Source of the DNA: Salinigranum salinum
GTDB lineage: Archaea; Halobacteriota; Halobacteria; Halobacteriales; Haloferacaceae
NCBI RefSeq assembly: GCF_009176545.1
Contig: NZ_VTOJ01000002.1
Coordinates: forward strand, 434,001 to 498,000
Direction of reading: 5' to 3'
DNA length: 64,000 nucleotides
In this document: piece by piece, positions 34,629 to 42,450 of the stretch
Layout: the number at the start of each line of letters is the position of its first letter
How positions within the stretch are numbered: position 1 is the first letter of the stretch
Made by a program: the position numbers and the translations under genes
Notes under the pieces: generated by a model
Databases searched by the model: none
The model's input: only the letters and a program-made list of their open reading frames with translations
Told to the model about the DNA's origin: nothing

Positions 34629-35627
34629 TTACTCGTCGGAGTCGGGTGCGAACCCGTTCTGTAGCGCGCCCGCGACCCGGTCGAGCGCCTCGTCGGCGGC
34701 GTCGACGTCGGCGGCGAGGCTCAGAAAACCGTGTGGCATGGCCGGATCGTGGTCGTGCTGGACGGGGACGCCGGCGTCGGCGAGCGCCCGTGCGTAGGCG
34801 GCCCCTTCGTCGCGGAGGGGGTCGAAACCGGCGGTGACGACCACTGCCGGTGGGAGACCGGACAGGGAGTCCGCGCGGAACGGCGAGACGAACGGGTTGT
34901 GGCGATCGACCGGCGAGCGGAGGTAGGTGTCGTACGCCCACTCGACGTCGCGACGGGTGAGAAACGGGCCGTCGGCGCGTTCGTCGAGTGAGGGGGTGTC
35001 GACGCCGCTGTCGAGCATCGGGTAGCAGAGCAGCTGTCCCTCGACCGACGGCCCGCCGAACGCCCGCGTGTACAGACAGGTCGCCGCCGCGAGGTTGCCC
35101 CCCGAGCTCGTTCCGCCAACTGCGATTCGAGCGGGATCCGCACCCAGCGCCGCGCCGTTCTCTCTGACCCACACGACCGCGGCCACGCAGTCTTCGAGGC
35201 CGGCCGGGAACGGGTGGTCGGGTGCGAGGCGGTAGTCGACGCTCACGACGACCCGCCGGGAGCGGCGGGCGAGACGTCGGCAGACCTCGTCGATGGAGTC
35301 GAGCGTCCCCAGCGCCCACAATCCGCCGTGGAAGAAGCACAGCACGGGGAGCGTCTCCTCGGGGTCGGGATGGTAGACGCGGAGCGGCAAGTCGCCGCCG
35401 GGACCGTCGATAGCGATGTCGGAGACGCGCTCGACTCCAGGTGGGTCCGTCGGCCCGAACAGCTTGTCTTCGAGGCGACGAGCGCTCTCGACGGAGAGGG
35501 CGGACCACTCGGGGAGACCCAGTCGCGCGGCCTCGTCGAGGACGGGCTGGACCTGCGGGTCGAGTTCGTCGGCCGCGTGGGCGGCGATAGTGGTGTCTGG
35601 AGGTGTGTCAGGCCCGGTGTCGGTCAT
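34629..35627 (-). CDS. Alpha/beta hydrolase-3 (HSL-family esterase/lipase)
   Basis: A 332-residue esterase of the hormone-sensitive lipase family. The family's oxyanion motif appears as FFHGGLWALG, the nucleophile Ser in GGTSSGGNLAAA (GTSSG in place of the usual GDSAG), the acid Asp in GFDPLRDEG and the His in AMPHGFL. Substrate-binding cap residues lie in the first 50 positions. Related enzymes hydrolyse short acyl esters. Convergent with the preceding lipoprotein gene; no operon partners. Confidence 0.9.
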   Translation of the reverse strand: MTDTGPDTPPDTTIAAHAADELDPQVQPVLDEAARLGLPEWSALSVESARRLEDKLFGPTDPPGVERVSDIAIDGPGGDLPLRVYHPDPEETLPVLCFFHGGLWALGTLDSIDEVCRRLARRSRRVVVSVDYRLAPDHPFPAGLEDCVAAVVWVRENGAALGADPARIAVGGTSSGGNLAAATCLYTRAFGGPSVEGQLLCYPMLDSGVDTPSLDERADGPFLTRRDVEWAYDTYLRSPVDRHNPFVSPFRADSLSGLPPAVVVTAGFDPLRDEGAAYARALADAGVPVQHDHDPAMPHGFLSLAADVDAADEALDRVAGALQNGFAPDSDE

Positions 35628-35929
35628 ACTCGGTGAGCGGTCGGGGAGGACAAAACAGTCACGGCGTGGCTGTAGTGTCCGAATCGCGCGGCCGAGGCTG
35701 TGGGTCTCTCACGCTCGGGATCGGACGAACCCTCAAATACCATGACGCGGCCACGACTCCCGTGACCTGACAACGGCCACGCGGTGGACGCGGGTGTCCG
35801 GCACGACACCGCGTGGTGTGCGAGTGCCGGCTGTTCGCTTTTGAGACCAGCCGCGGCAGCGTCCACCCACTCGCTCCCGTCTACCAGTCGAACACCAAGC
35901 TACTTCCACGCTCCCGCCGCAGACGCTCC

Positions 35930-37192
35930 ATGGACGACTCCTCCCTCGCCAGCGCCCGCGAACGCGACGCCGCGGACCCGCTCTCGGACTGTCGTGAGCG
36001 TTTCTTCCTCCCCGACGGCGTGTACATGGACGGCAACTCGCTCGGCCTCCTCTCCGAAGACGCCGAGGCGGCGCTCGACAGCGTCGTCAAGGAGTGGCGC
36101 GACCTCGCCATCCGGGGCTGGACCGACGCCGACCCCGACTGGTTCACGTACGGCGAGCGACTCGGCGACCGCGTCGCGCCGCTCGTCGGCGCAGGAGGCG
36201 AAGAAGTCGTCATCGCCAACTCTACGACGGTGAACATCCACACCTTGTTCGGGACGTTCTACGACCCCGCTCGGGGTGAGAAGGTCGTCGTCGACGCGCT
36301 GGATTTCCCGACGGACCACTACGCCATCCGCGCACAGCTCCGCGCCCGCGGGGTCGACCCGGACGAGGCGCTTCGAGTCGTCGAGAGCCGCGACGGGCGG
36401 ACCGTCGCCCGCGAGGACGTCGTCGACGCGATCGATGACGACGTCGGCCTCGTGTTCCTTCCGTCCGTGCTCTACCGGTCGGGCCAACTGTTCGGCATCG
36501 AAGCCATCACCGAGGCCGCGCACGAGTCGGGGGCGCTCGCCGGGTTCGACCTCGCGCACTCGGTCGGCGTCGTCCCACACCACCTCTCGGACGCCGGTGT
36601 CGACTTCGCGGTCTGGTGTCACTACAAGTATCTCAACGCCGGCCCAGGCGCCATCGCGGGGCTGTACGTCAACGAACGGCACTTCGGCGTGACGCCCGCG
36701 CTGGCGGGCTGGTGGGGCAACGACAAGGGGACGCAGTTCGAGATGTCGATGACGTACCAGCCGGCGCAGTCGGCCGGCGCGTTCCAGATCGGGACGATAC
36801 CGGTTCTGGCTGCCGCGCCGCTCGACGGGGCACTCGACGTGCTCGCCGACGCCGGTGGCGTCGAGGCCGCCCGCGAGAAATCGCTGGCGCTAACTGACTA
36901 CCTCATCGACCTCGTCGACGAGCGTCTCCCCGACTGCGAGGTCGGGACACCGCGAGCCCACGCGGAGCGGGGCGGACACGTCGCAGTGGAGCATCCGGAG
37001 GCCGCCCGCGTGTCCGAGGCGCTCCGCGACCGCGGGGTGGTCGTCGATTACCGGCCGCCGAACGTCGTCCGCGTCTGTCCCGCGCCGCTGTACACGCGGT
37101 TCGAGGACGTCTGGCGCGTCGTCGACGAGATACGAACCGTTCTCGACGAACGCGCGTACGAGTCGTACTCGATGGGAGGCGGTGTGACCTGA
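35930..37192 (+). CDS. kynU: Kynureninase
   Basis: PLP-dependent enzyme cleaving kynurenine to anthranilate and alanine in tryptophan breakdown. The 420-residue protein shows PDGVYMDGNSLGL at its N-terminus, ANSTTVNIHTL (phosphate grip), FDLAHSVGVVPHHL with the PLP-pyridine Asp, the Schiff-base Lys in WCHYKYLNAGPG and the substrate loop GWWGNDKGTQFEM. These are characteristic of KynU rather than cysteine desulfurases. Start at 35930 (MDDSSLASAR) is preferred to an upstream ATG at 35813 that lacks acidic composition. Tryptophan dioxygenase and arylformamidase are not in the window. Confidence 0.93.
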   Translation: MDDSSLASARERDAADPLSDCRERFFLPDGVYMDGNSLGLLSEDAEAALDSVVKEWRDLAIRGWTDADPDWFTYGERLGDRVAPLVGAGGEEVVIANSTTVNIHTLFGTFYDPARGEKVVVDALDFPTDHYAIRAQLRARGVDPDEALRVVESRDGRTVAREDVVDAIDDDVGLVFLPSVLYRSGQLFGIEAITEAAHESGALAGFDLAHSVGVVPHHLSDAGVDFAVWCHYKYLNAGPGAIAGLYVNERHFGVTPALAGWWGNDKGTQFEMSMTYQPAQSAGAFQIGTIPVLAAAPLDGALDVLADAGGVEAAREKSLALTDYLIDLVDERLPDCEVGTPRAHAERGGHVAVEHPEAARVSEALRDRGVVVDYRPPNVVRVCPAPLYTRFEDVWRVVDEIRTVLDERAYESYSMGGGVT

Positions 37193-37223
37193 CCGCGCGT
37201 TCACCAGACGCGGGAGCGAGGGC

Positions 37224-37946
37224 TTACCAGTCGATGGGCTGTCTGTTCCGCCAGAACTGCCCTGACGGTGCGCCCGGTCTGAAGCGACAGAGCCACACCG
37301 GCGTCGCCGCCCCGTCTTCGACGGATTTCGAGGCGCCGTCACCGCCCATGTCGGTCCGGACCCACCCGGGACAGACCGAGTTGGCGATGAGCCCGTCGTC
37401 ACTGTACTCGCCTTCGAGATAGGCCGTGAGTCCATTTAGTCCCGTTTTCGAGATTCGGTACCCCGGCGACCCGCCGCTCTGTCCCTCTCGTAGCGCCCCC
37501 ATTCCCGACGAGAGGTTGACGACCCGGCCTCCGTCGTGCTGTAACAGGAGCGGCACCGCGTGCTTGCAGAGGAGCATCGGCCCGCGGAGGTTCACCGCCA
37601 GAGTCCGGTCGAGCTCCGCCGTGGGGGCGGCGACGATGTCGCCGTCCGGACCGATGATCCCTGCGTTGTTGACGAGGACGTCGAGACGACCCACCTCGTC
37701 GAAGATCCCGTCGACGGCCGCCTCGACGTCGCCCTCCTGCGTGACGTCGAGGAGCACCCGTTCGGTGCCGTCGGGCGTCTCGTTGTCCATCTGGCGGCTC
37801 CCGGCGTACACCGTCGCACCCAGATCTCGGAGCTGTCGGGCGATCTCCGCGCCGAGTCCCCGGTTGGCACCGGTCACGAGCGCGACCTGCCCGTCGAGCG
37901 AGTCGTACAGTTCGGGAGCGGCGTCGTCCGCGTCGCTGGTCGTCAT
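37224..37946 (-). CDS. Short-chain dehydrogenase/reductase (SDR)
   Basis: A 240-residue classical SDR. The dinucleotide motif TGANRGLGAEIARQL (residues 19-33), NNAGII near 89, the catalytic Ser in NLSSGMG and the Tyr-x3-Lys in GYRISKTG are all present, with a closing VCPGWVRTDMGG typical of the family. Cofactor preference and substrate cannot be read; the Ser-Arg after strand 2 (GSRQMD) would allow NADPH. Convergent with kynU at 31 bases, with no sign of joint function. Confidence 0.9.
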   Translation of the reverse strand: MTTSDADDAAPELYDSLDGQVALVTGANRGLGAEIARQLRDLGATVYAGSRQMDNETPDGTERVLLDVTQEGDVEAAVDGIFDEVGRLDVLVNNAGIIGPDGDIVAAPTAELDRTLAVNLRGPMLLCKHAVPLLLQHDGGRVVNLSSGMGALREGQSGGSPGYRISKTGLNGLTAYLEGEYSDDGLIANSVCPGWVRTDMGGDGASKSVEDGAATPVWLCRFRPGAPSGQFWRNRQPIDW

Positions 37947-38027
37947 ACCCGTCCGTCGGGGTCGGTGGGCAAAGGGGTTTCACTCTCGGGGGTCGCCCCG
38001 CTGGCGGCGGAACGGGCGTGCCGAGCG

Positions 38028-38447
38028 TCAGGGGCCGACGCCGACCGACAGCCGCTCGAACGTTTCGCCGGTCCACCGCCACGCCCGCACCCCCGCGTCG
38101 GGAAGCGAGACGATCGCGTAGACGGATCCGGACCAGGTCGCCTGCGCCTCGTCGGTCGCGCTCGGCCCCGGTGGTCCGCGGGGATGGGAGTGGTAGAAGC
38201 CGAGATGCGTGGTCGACGCCTCGACGCGCTCGATGGCCTCGATCATCTCCGCGGGCGCGAGTTCGTACCGCGTCTCGGGAGTGGCCGCGACGTTCGGAAC
38301 CGCGGGCGCGGTCGTCACCCGCGTCGGACCGTCGACCGGATCGACGCCGCCGAGCACGCCGCAGACCTCGTTCGGCGCGCCCTCGCGAGCACGGTCGAGG
38401 AGACGGTCGTGGACCGCCGGCGCGACGAGGAGGTCAGGCGAAGTCAC
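38028..38447 (-). CDS. JAMM/MPN+ metalloprotease (desampylase-like)
   Basis: A 139-residue JAB/MPN domain protein. The zinc-binding JAMM motif is complete: an upstream Glu (NEVCG near residue 27) and HSHPRGPPGPSATD, which fits HxH-x7-SxxD exactly. Haloferax volcanii HvJAMM1, of similar size, cleaves ubiquitin-like SAMP modifiers from proteins, so this is a good candidate desampylase. An alternative is a Cys- or MoaD-processing role. Its start lies inside the last codons of idi (14-base overlap), so the two are co-transcribed. Confidence 0.88.
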   Translation of the reverse strand: MTSPDLLVAPAVHDRLLDRAREGAPNEVCGVLGGVDPVDGPTRVTTAPAVPNVAATPETRYELAPAEMIEAIERVEASTTHLGFYHSHPRGPPGPSATDEAQATWSGSVYAIVSLPDAGVRAWRWTGETFERLSVGVGP

Positions 38448-39063
38448 GGCGCATCGCGATCTCGAACCACGGACACAGCCGGAGCTGTCGGTACCACTGC
38501 GGGTGGTCGTGGAGGTGGTCGTAGTCGGCCCAGAGCATCCCCGCGATCTCCTCTTCGTCGGGGTCGAGCGCCGTGTCGCCGAGCGTCACCTTCAGCACGG
38601 CGCACACCTCCCACTCGAGCCCGGCGTTCTCGTAGTAGCGTTTGTACTCGAACTTGTCCGTCACGCGCAGGTCGTCGTACTGGGTCGGCGTGACACCCAG
38701 CTCCTCCTCGAGACGCTGTCTGGTCGCGTCCTTCTGGCTCTGCCCCTCGACCGGGTGCGAGGCGACGGTGCCGTCCCAGCACGTGTCCCAGAGTCGCTTC
38801 GTCGGCGCGCGCTGTGCGAGGAGGATGCGGCCCTCGCGGTCGAAGACGAGACAGGTGAACGCCCGGTGGCGGATCCCCTCGCCGGTGTGGGCGGCGAGAC
38901 GGTTGACGAGTCCCTGCGGTTCGTCGTCCTCGTCGACGGCGATGACGTCCTGGTTGGCGTTCTCGTGGGGTGCCTCGGCCCCGGCCCCGGTGGCGGATTC
39001 GGCGGCCGATTCGGTTTCGGACCCCGACTCGGCGGAGGCGGATCGGTCCTCGTCCGTACTCAT
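38434..39063 (-). CDS. idi: Isopentenyl-diphosphate delta-isomerase, type I
   Basis: Interconverts isopentenyl and dimethylallyl diphosphate, the first branch point to archaeal lipids and carotenoids. The 209-residue protein has an acidic disordered N-terminus (~40 residues) then a Nudix-type domain: HRAFTCLVFDREGRILLAQR, KRLWDTCWDGTVASHPVEGQS, RLEEELGV and the catalytic Glu region LEWEVCAVL. The classical catalytic Cys of E. coli Idi (in SVCGHP) corresponds to Ala in TVASHP here; Glu of EVC is kept. Start ATG at 39063. Upstream frame extension is not coding. Confidence 0.9.
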   Translation of the reverse strand: MSTDEDRSASAESGSETESAAESATGAGAEAPHENANQDVIAVDEDDEPQGLVNRLAAHTGEGIRHRAFTCLVFDREGRILLAQRAPTKRLWDTCWDGTVASHPVEGQSQKDATRQRLEEELGVTPTQYDDLRVTDKFEYKRYYENAGLEWEVCAVLKVTLGDTALDPDEEEIAGMLWADYDHLHDHPQWYRQLRLCPWFEIAMRRDFA

Positions 39064-39222
39064 ACACGTGACATGCGAGCAGTGGGGTGAAGGCCTCTTC
39101 GGTGCGTGACGGGTGCCCACCCCCCGAGCGGTGCTCGGACCGTCGCCGCTCGGCCGTGGGACCGAAGCACGACCCGCTCGGAGAACGGAAGAACGAAGCA
39201 GTCCCGGTCCTCGAATACGAGC

Positions 39223-39900
39223 GTGTTCGACGTCGACCTCCACACGCACTCCCGGTTCTTTCACGTCGGCGATGGGCCGACGGCGTACGACAGCGTCGGC
39301 CTCCGGACGAACGCGTTCGTCGCCCGACGCCGCGGCCTCGACGCCATCGCGGTCACCAACCACGACTACCGGTATACGGCCGAGACGGCGCTCCCGACGC
39401 TCCCCGGCGTCGAGGTGTCGACGACGCGGGGGCACGTGCTCGTCGTCGGGCCGGACCCCCCGGCCGAGACGACCCCGGGGGCGCTGACACCGGCACAGAC
39501 GGTCGAACTGGCGCACGACCGCGGCTGCGCGGCGATCCTGGCACACCCCTACCGCAACAGCGCCGCACGCCAGTCGCGAGCGAGATTCGACGCCGTCGAA
39601 CTCAACGGGAAGAACCCCGAGCACGTCCACATGACGCGCCGACTCGCCGCCGAACTCGACCTCCCGCTGGTCGGCGGGAGCGACGCACACTACCCCTTCG
39701 AGATCGGGCGGGCGTTCACGCGGATCGACGCCGACGAACTCACCCCGACGGCCGTCGCCGACGCGATCCGCGCCGGCGACGTCGAACCGGTGGTCGATCT
39801 CGGACGGATTCACCGGCTGCTCGACCGGGCGTACACGCGACTCCACGAGCGCAAGGGGTGGATGGACGTGGTCGACGACGCCGACGTCCGGACGTCGTGA
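39223..39900 (+). CDS. PHP-domain metal-dependent phosphoesterase
   Basis: A 225-residue polymerase-and-histidinol-phosphatase (PHP) domain. Metal-binding motifs follow the family order: DLHTHS at the very start, AVTNHDY, PGVEVST, ILAHPYR and GGSDAHYP near residue 150. Single-domain members hydrolyse phosphate esters, for example nucleotide or trinucleotide phosphates. Start GTG at 39223 puts DLHTHS at residues 4-9, as in relatives. It is divergent from idi; the roughly 160-base interval carries their promoters. Confidence 0.88.
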   Translation: MFDVDLHTHSRFFHVGDGPTAYDSVGLRTNAFVARRRGLDAIAVTNHDYRYTAETALPTLPGVEVSTTRGHVLVVGPDPPAETTPGALTPAQTVELAHDRGCAAILAHPYRNSAARQSRARFDAVELNGKNPEHVHMTRRLAAELDLPLVGGSDAHYPFEIGRAFTRIDADELTPTAVADAIRAGDVEPVVDLGRIHRLLDRAYTRLHERKGWMDVVDDADVRTS

Positions 39901-40010
39901 CGTGATCGATCGTCACGCGGGAGTGGCGGCCCGTGTCCGTGGCCGTGACCGCCCACGATCCCCGCGACCCGCCGTCCGACGCCAGCGGCGTCGGCCGGAT
40001 CTATCCGCCA

Positions 40011-40051
40011 ACTATTATCTACACTGATATTCTTGGCCACAGAATTATATA
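40011..40051 (+). promoter_or_regulatory. Promoter with upstream motif, first small membrane gene
   Basis: Contains attatctacactgatattc (from 40014) and, about 12 bases after it, a TATA box ttatata (40045-40051) 29 bases before the ATG at 40074. The same motif-spacing-TATA arrangement recurs before the paralogue at 40469. The shared upstream motif is a candidate regulator site. Confidence 0.6.
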
Positions 40052-40073
40052 CCGGAAAGCCGACTCCGGAGGT

Positions 40074-40319
40074 ATGGCAGTCCGTAATCGAGTCCTCAAC
40101 CGGATCACTGGCCTCTTCGTCCGCTGGGACCTGATCAAACACCCGTACGGCCGCGAGTACGCCAGAGAACGGTACAGTTTCACGGGTCGGCGGATGCCCG
40201 ACGTCGAGTTCGAGTCAACCCCGGATCGGCGGCACTCGTGGACCAGTGCGGCACTGGTCGGGACTGCCCTCCTCCTCATGAGTCTCCTCACGGCGGGTGT
40301 CCTCTTGGCCGCGGTGTAA
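40074..40319 (+). CDS. Small membrane protein, tandem paralogue A
   Basis: An 81-residue protein: a basic N-terminal part with a conserved core (LFVRWDLIKHPYGREYARERY, then TGRRMPDVEF), a polar spacer and one C-terminal membrane helix (ALVGTALLLMSLLTAGVLLA). It is a close paralogue of the gene 150 bases downstream; core and helix are both conserved while the spacer is not. Unlike most proteins here it is basic, so the N-part may touch nucleic acid or lipid headgroups. Family not recognised. Confidence 0.8.
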   Translation: MAVRNRVLNRITGLFVRWDLIKHPYGREYARERYSFTGRRMPDVEFESTPDRRHSWTSAALVGTALLLMSLLTAGVLLAAV

Positions 40320-40406
40320 CGGTCGACTCGAGAACGTGCAGAGACACGCACGACTCGGTGGGATGCGGTCGGTCCCACGTTCACCGTGCGACGACGGATC
40401 GAGACG

Positions 40407-40446
40407 ACTGTTATCTTCTCTGATATTCTGGCAGTGAGGTTTATAC
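40407..40446 (+). promoter_or_regulatory. Promoter with upstream motif, second small membrane gene
   Basis: Contains actgttatcttctctgatat (from 40407), matching the upstream motif of paralogue A, and a TATA box tttatac (40440-40446) also 29 bases before the ATG at 40469. Duplicated promoter DNA around diverged spacers suggests the motif is functional. Confidence 0.6.
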
Positions 40447-40468
40447 GTGTCCGCATAAAGTTCAATTT

Positions 40469-40726
40469 ATGAGACTGTCGCGACGGCTTACGGGACGTCT
40501 GATCAGACTGTTCGTCCGCTGGGGTCTCATCAAACATCCGTACGGGCGGGAGTACGCCAGGGAGCAGTACACGCTCACGGGTCGACGGGTGCAGGATGCG
40601 GAATCGTCACGGGACGCTCAACGAGTGACCACGCGCGTGACACCGCGGGTGGGTGCGGCGCTGATGGCGATGGCCCTCCTGCTTTTGAGTTTCCTCGCGG
40701 CGGGCGTGCTCATCGCCTCGGGATGA
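40469..40726 (+). CDS. Small membrane protein, tandem paralogue B
   Basis: An 85-residue paralogue of the preceding gene: core LFVRWGLIKHPYGREYAREQY then LTGRRVQDAE, variable spacer, and C-terminal helix (ALMAMALLLLSFLAAGVLIA). The longest identical run between the two covers KHPYGREYARE. It ends 17 bases before the stop of the convergent Lrp gene. Function unknown; duplication with retained promoter suggests dosage or alternative regulation matters. Confidence 0.8.
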   Translation: MRLSRRLTGRLIRLFVRWGLIKHPYGREYAREQYTLTGRRVQDAESSRDAQRVTTRVTPRVGAALMAMALLLLSFLAAGVLIASG

Positions 40727-40743
40727 CGACGCGGGGTCGCGAT

Positions 40744-41157
40744 TCACCCGAGGCGTTCGTCGAGGATCAGCCGCGTCTTGGTGCTCTTGACTTCGTCCAG
40801 TTCGCGTGCGCGTGTTATGAGGTCGTTCACCGCCGCCGTGTCGGCCGCGTCGACGATGAGCACGATGTCCTGCTCGCCCGAGACCTGCCAGACGAAGTCG
40901 ACGTCGTCCCACTCGGCCATCTCTTCTGAGACCTCGCTCGTGTTCACGTCCACCGCGACCGACACCTCCACCATCGCCTTGATGTTTCCCGTCCGCGTGG
41001 CGACGGTGAACCGTTCGATGATCCCCTCCTCCGTCATTCGTTCGACGCGGTTCCTGACCGTTCCCTCCGACGTGCCGACGCGGTCAGCGATCTCGGTGTA
41101 TGCCGTCCGCGCGTCCCGGCGGAGGATCGAGAGGATCCGGTGATCGAGGTCGTCCAT
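40744..41157 (-). CDS. Lrp/AsnC family transcriptional regulator
   Basis: A 137-residue Lrp-type regulator: N-terminal helix-turn-helix (LDHRILSILRRDARTAYTEIADRVGTSEGTVRNRVERM) followed by a RAM ligand-binding domain (VEVSVAVDVNTSEVSEEMAEWDDVDFVWQVSGEQDIVLIVDAAD). Such proteins bind amino acids or other small molecules and form octamers. It is divergent from carA with a perfect palindrome between them (41189-41203), so control of carbamoyl phosphate synthesis and of itself is likely. Confidence 0.93.
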   Translation of the reverse strand: MDDLDHRILSILRRDARTAYTEIADRVGTSEGTVRNRVERMTEEGIIERFTVATRTGNIKAMVEVSVAVDVNTSEVSEEMAEWDDVDFVWQVSGEQDIVLIVDAADTAAVNDLITRARELDEVKSTKTRLILDERLG

Positions 41158-41188
41158 ACCGGGGGGAGCGTGTGCGAGCCCTTACCAA

Positions 41189-41203
41189 TTACGAATTTCG
41201 TAA
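41189..41203. promoter_or_regulatory. Palindromic operator between lrp and carA
   Basis: ttacgaatttcgtaa is a perfect 15-base palindrome (7-base arms around one base) in an A/T-rich interval, 20 bases upstream of the carA TATA box. Archaeal Lrp sites are commonly A/T-rich palindromes of this length, so this is a good candidate site for the adjacent regulator. Confidence 0.65.
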
Positions 41204-41222
41204 CTCGGCTTCGAAAGCAAGG

Positions 41223-41229
41223 CTTATTA
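41223..41229 (+). promoter_or_regulatory. Putative TATA box of carA
   Basis: cttatta lies 26-32 bases before the carA ATG at 41255, the normal place for a leaderless haloarchaeal promoter, just downstream of the palindrome. Confidence 0.5.
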
Positions 41230-41254
41230 CCCTGTTCCACATGTGATTCTCGTA

Positions 41255-42328
41255 ATGTCGGACGCCTACCTGGCTCTGGAAGACGGCCGCGTCATCGAAG
41301 CGCGTGGTCGCGTTCCGGGGCGCACACGTGGCGAACTGGTTTTCACGACCGCCTACACCGGCTACGAGGAGAGCCTGACCGACCCCTCCTACGAGGAACA
41401 GGTCCTCACGTTCTCGTACCCGCTCATCGGGAACTACGGCGTCCGAGAAGAGCGGTTCGAGTCGTCGCACGTCCACCCGCGTGCCGCCATCGCGCGCGAG
41501 TTCACCGACGAGGTCGTCGAGTGGCTCGCGAGCGAGTCGGTGCCGGCGATCGACCACCTCGACACCCGTGAGGTCGTCACCAGCGTCCGCGACCAGGGCG
41601 CGATGAAGTGCGGCATCGCCGTCGGCGACGGCGTCACGCCCGAGGACGCGAAGGCGGAACTCGCACAGTGCAAGGGGATGTCCGAACACGTCGACATCGG
41701 CGCGCAGGTCAGCACGCCCGAGTCACAGTTCTTCCCGGGCGACGACGGTGGCACCGACGCCACGGTCGCCCTGATCGACTGCGGCGCGAAGGGGTCGATC
41801 ACGGAGTCGCTGGTCACGCGCGGCGCGGACGTCCACCTGCTCCCGTACGACGCCACCGTCGAAGACGTCGAGGCCACCGACGCGGACGTCCTCTTCGTCT
41901 CGAACGGTCCCGGTGACCCGGAGAACTTCGTCCAGGCACAGGCGCTCGTCGAACACTTCGCCGGCGACCTCCCCATCGCGGGGATCTGTCTCGGGCAGCA
42001 GGTCGTCGCCAACGCGCTCGGTGGCTCGACCGAGAAGATGACGTTCGGCCACCGCGGCGTCAACCAGCCCGTTCGCGATCTCCGCTCGGGGAAAGTCGTC
42101 ATGACCACACAGAACCACGGCTACACCGTCGCCGACCCCGGCGACCTCGAGGTGACGCAGGTCAACGTCAACGACGACACCGCCGAGGGGCTCGAGAACG
42201 AGGAGCTGAACGTCATCACCCGCCAGTACCACCCCGAGGCGAACCCCGGCCCGCACGACTCGCTCGACTTCTTCGACGACGTGCTGGCGATGGCCGACGC
42301 GGAGACGAAAGTCGCGCTGGCCGACTGA
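41255..42328 (+). CDS. carA: Carbamoyl phosphate synthase small subunit
   Basis: Glutaminase subunit that supplies ammonia for carbamoyl phosphate, precursor of arginine and pyrimidines. The 357-residue protein has the N-terminal CPSase_sm domain (AYLALEDGRVIEARG; VFTTAYTGYEESLTDPSY; DHLDTREVVTSVRDQGAMKCGI) and a class I glutamine amidotransferase with its Cys in GICLGQQ, His in QYHPEANPG and the associated Glu. The large subunit carB is not adjacent; a GNAT gene on the opposite strand follows. ATG at 41255 fits the TATA spacing better than the upstream frame opening at 41243. Confidence 0.96.
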   Translation: MSDAYLALEDGRVIEARGRVPGRTRGELVFTTAYTGYEESLTDPSYEEQVLTFSYPLIGNYGVREERFESSHVHPRAAIAREFTDEVVEWLASESVPAIDHLDTREVVTSVRDQGAMKCGIAVGDGVTPEDAKAELAQCKGMSEHVDIGAQVSTPESQFFPGDDGGTDATVALIDCGAKGSITESLVTRGADVHLLPYDATVEDVEATDADVLFVSNGPGDPENFVQAQALVEHFAGDLPIAGICLGQQVVANALGGSTEKMTFGHRGVNQPVRDLRSGKVVMTTQNHGYTVADPGDLEVTQVNVNDDTAEGLENEELNVITRQYHPEANPGPHDSLDFFDDVLAMADAETKVALAD

Positions 42329-42450
42329 GCGTCCGGTCGTCCTTCCGGTTCTTGCGGTGGTGTCGCCGACTCGGAGCCGTGTCGCTCGGCGACCGTTCCC
42401 GCCGTCGGTTCCAGCATCACACCGCCTGATTCGACGGTCGGCCGCCGCGG

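Noticed and set aside
34629..35627. D-x-x-x-D or GDSAG-type carboxylesterase of another class
   Set aside because: HGGxW plus GTSSGG and the Asp/His order fit the hormone-sensitive-lipase group better.
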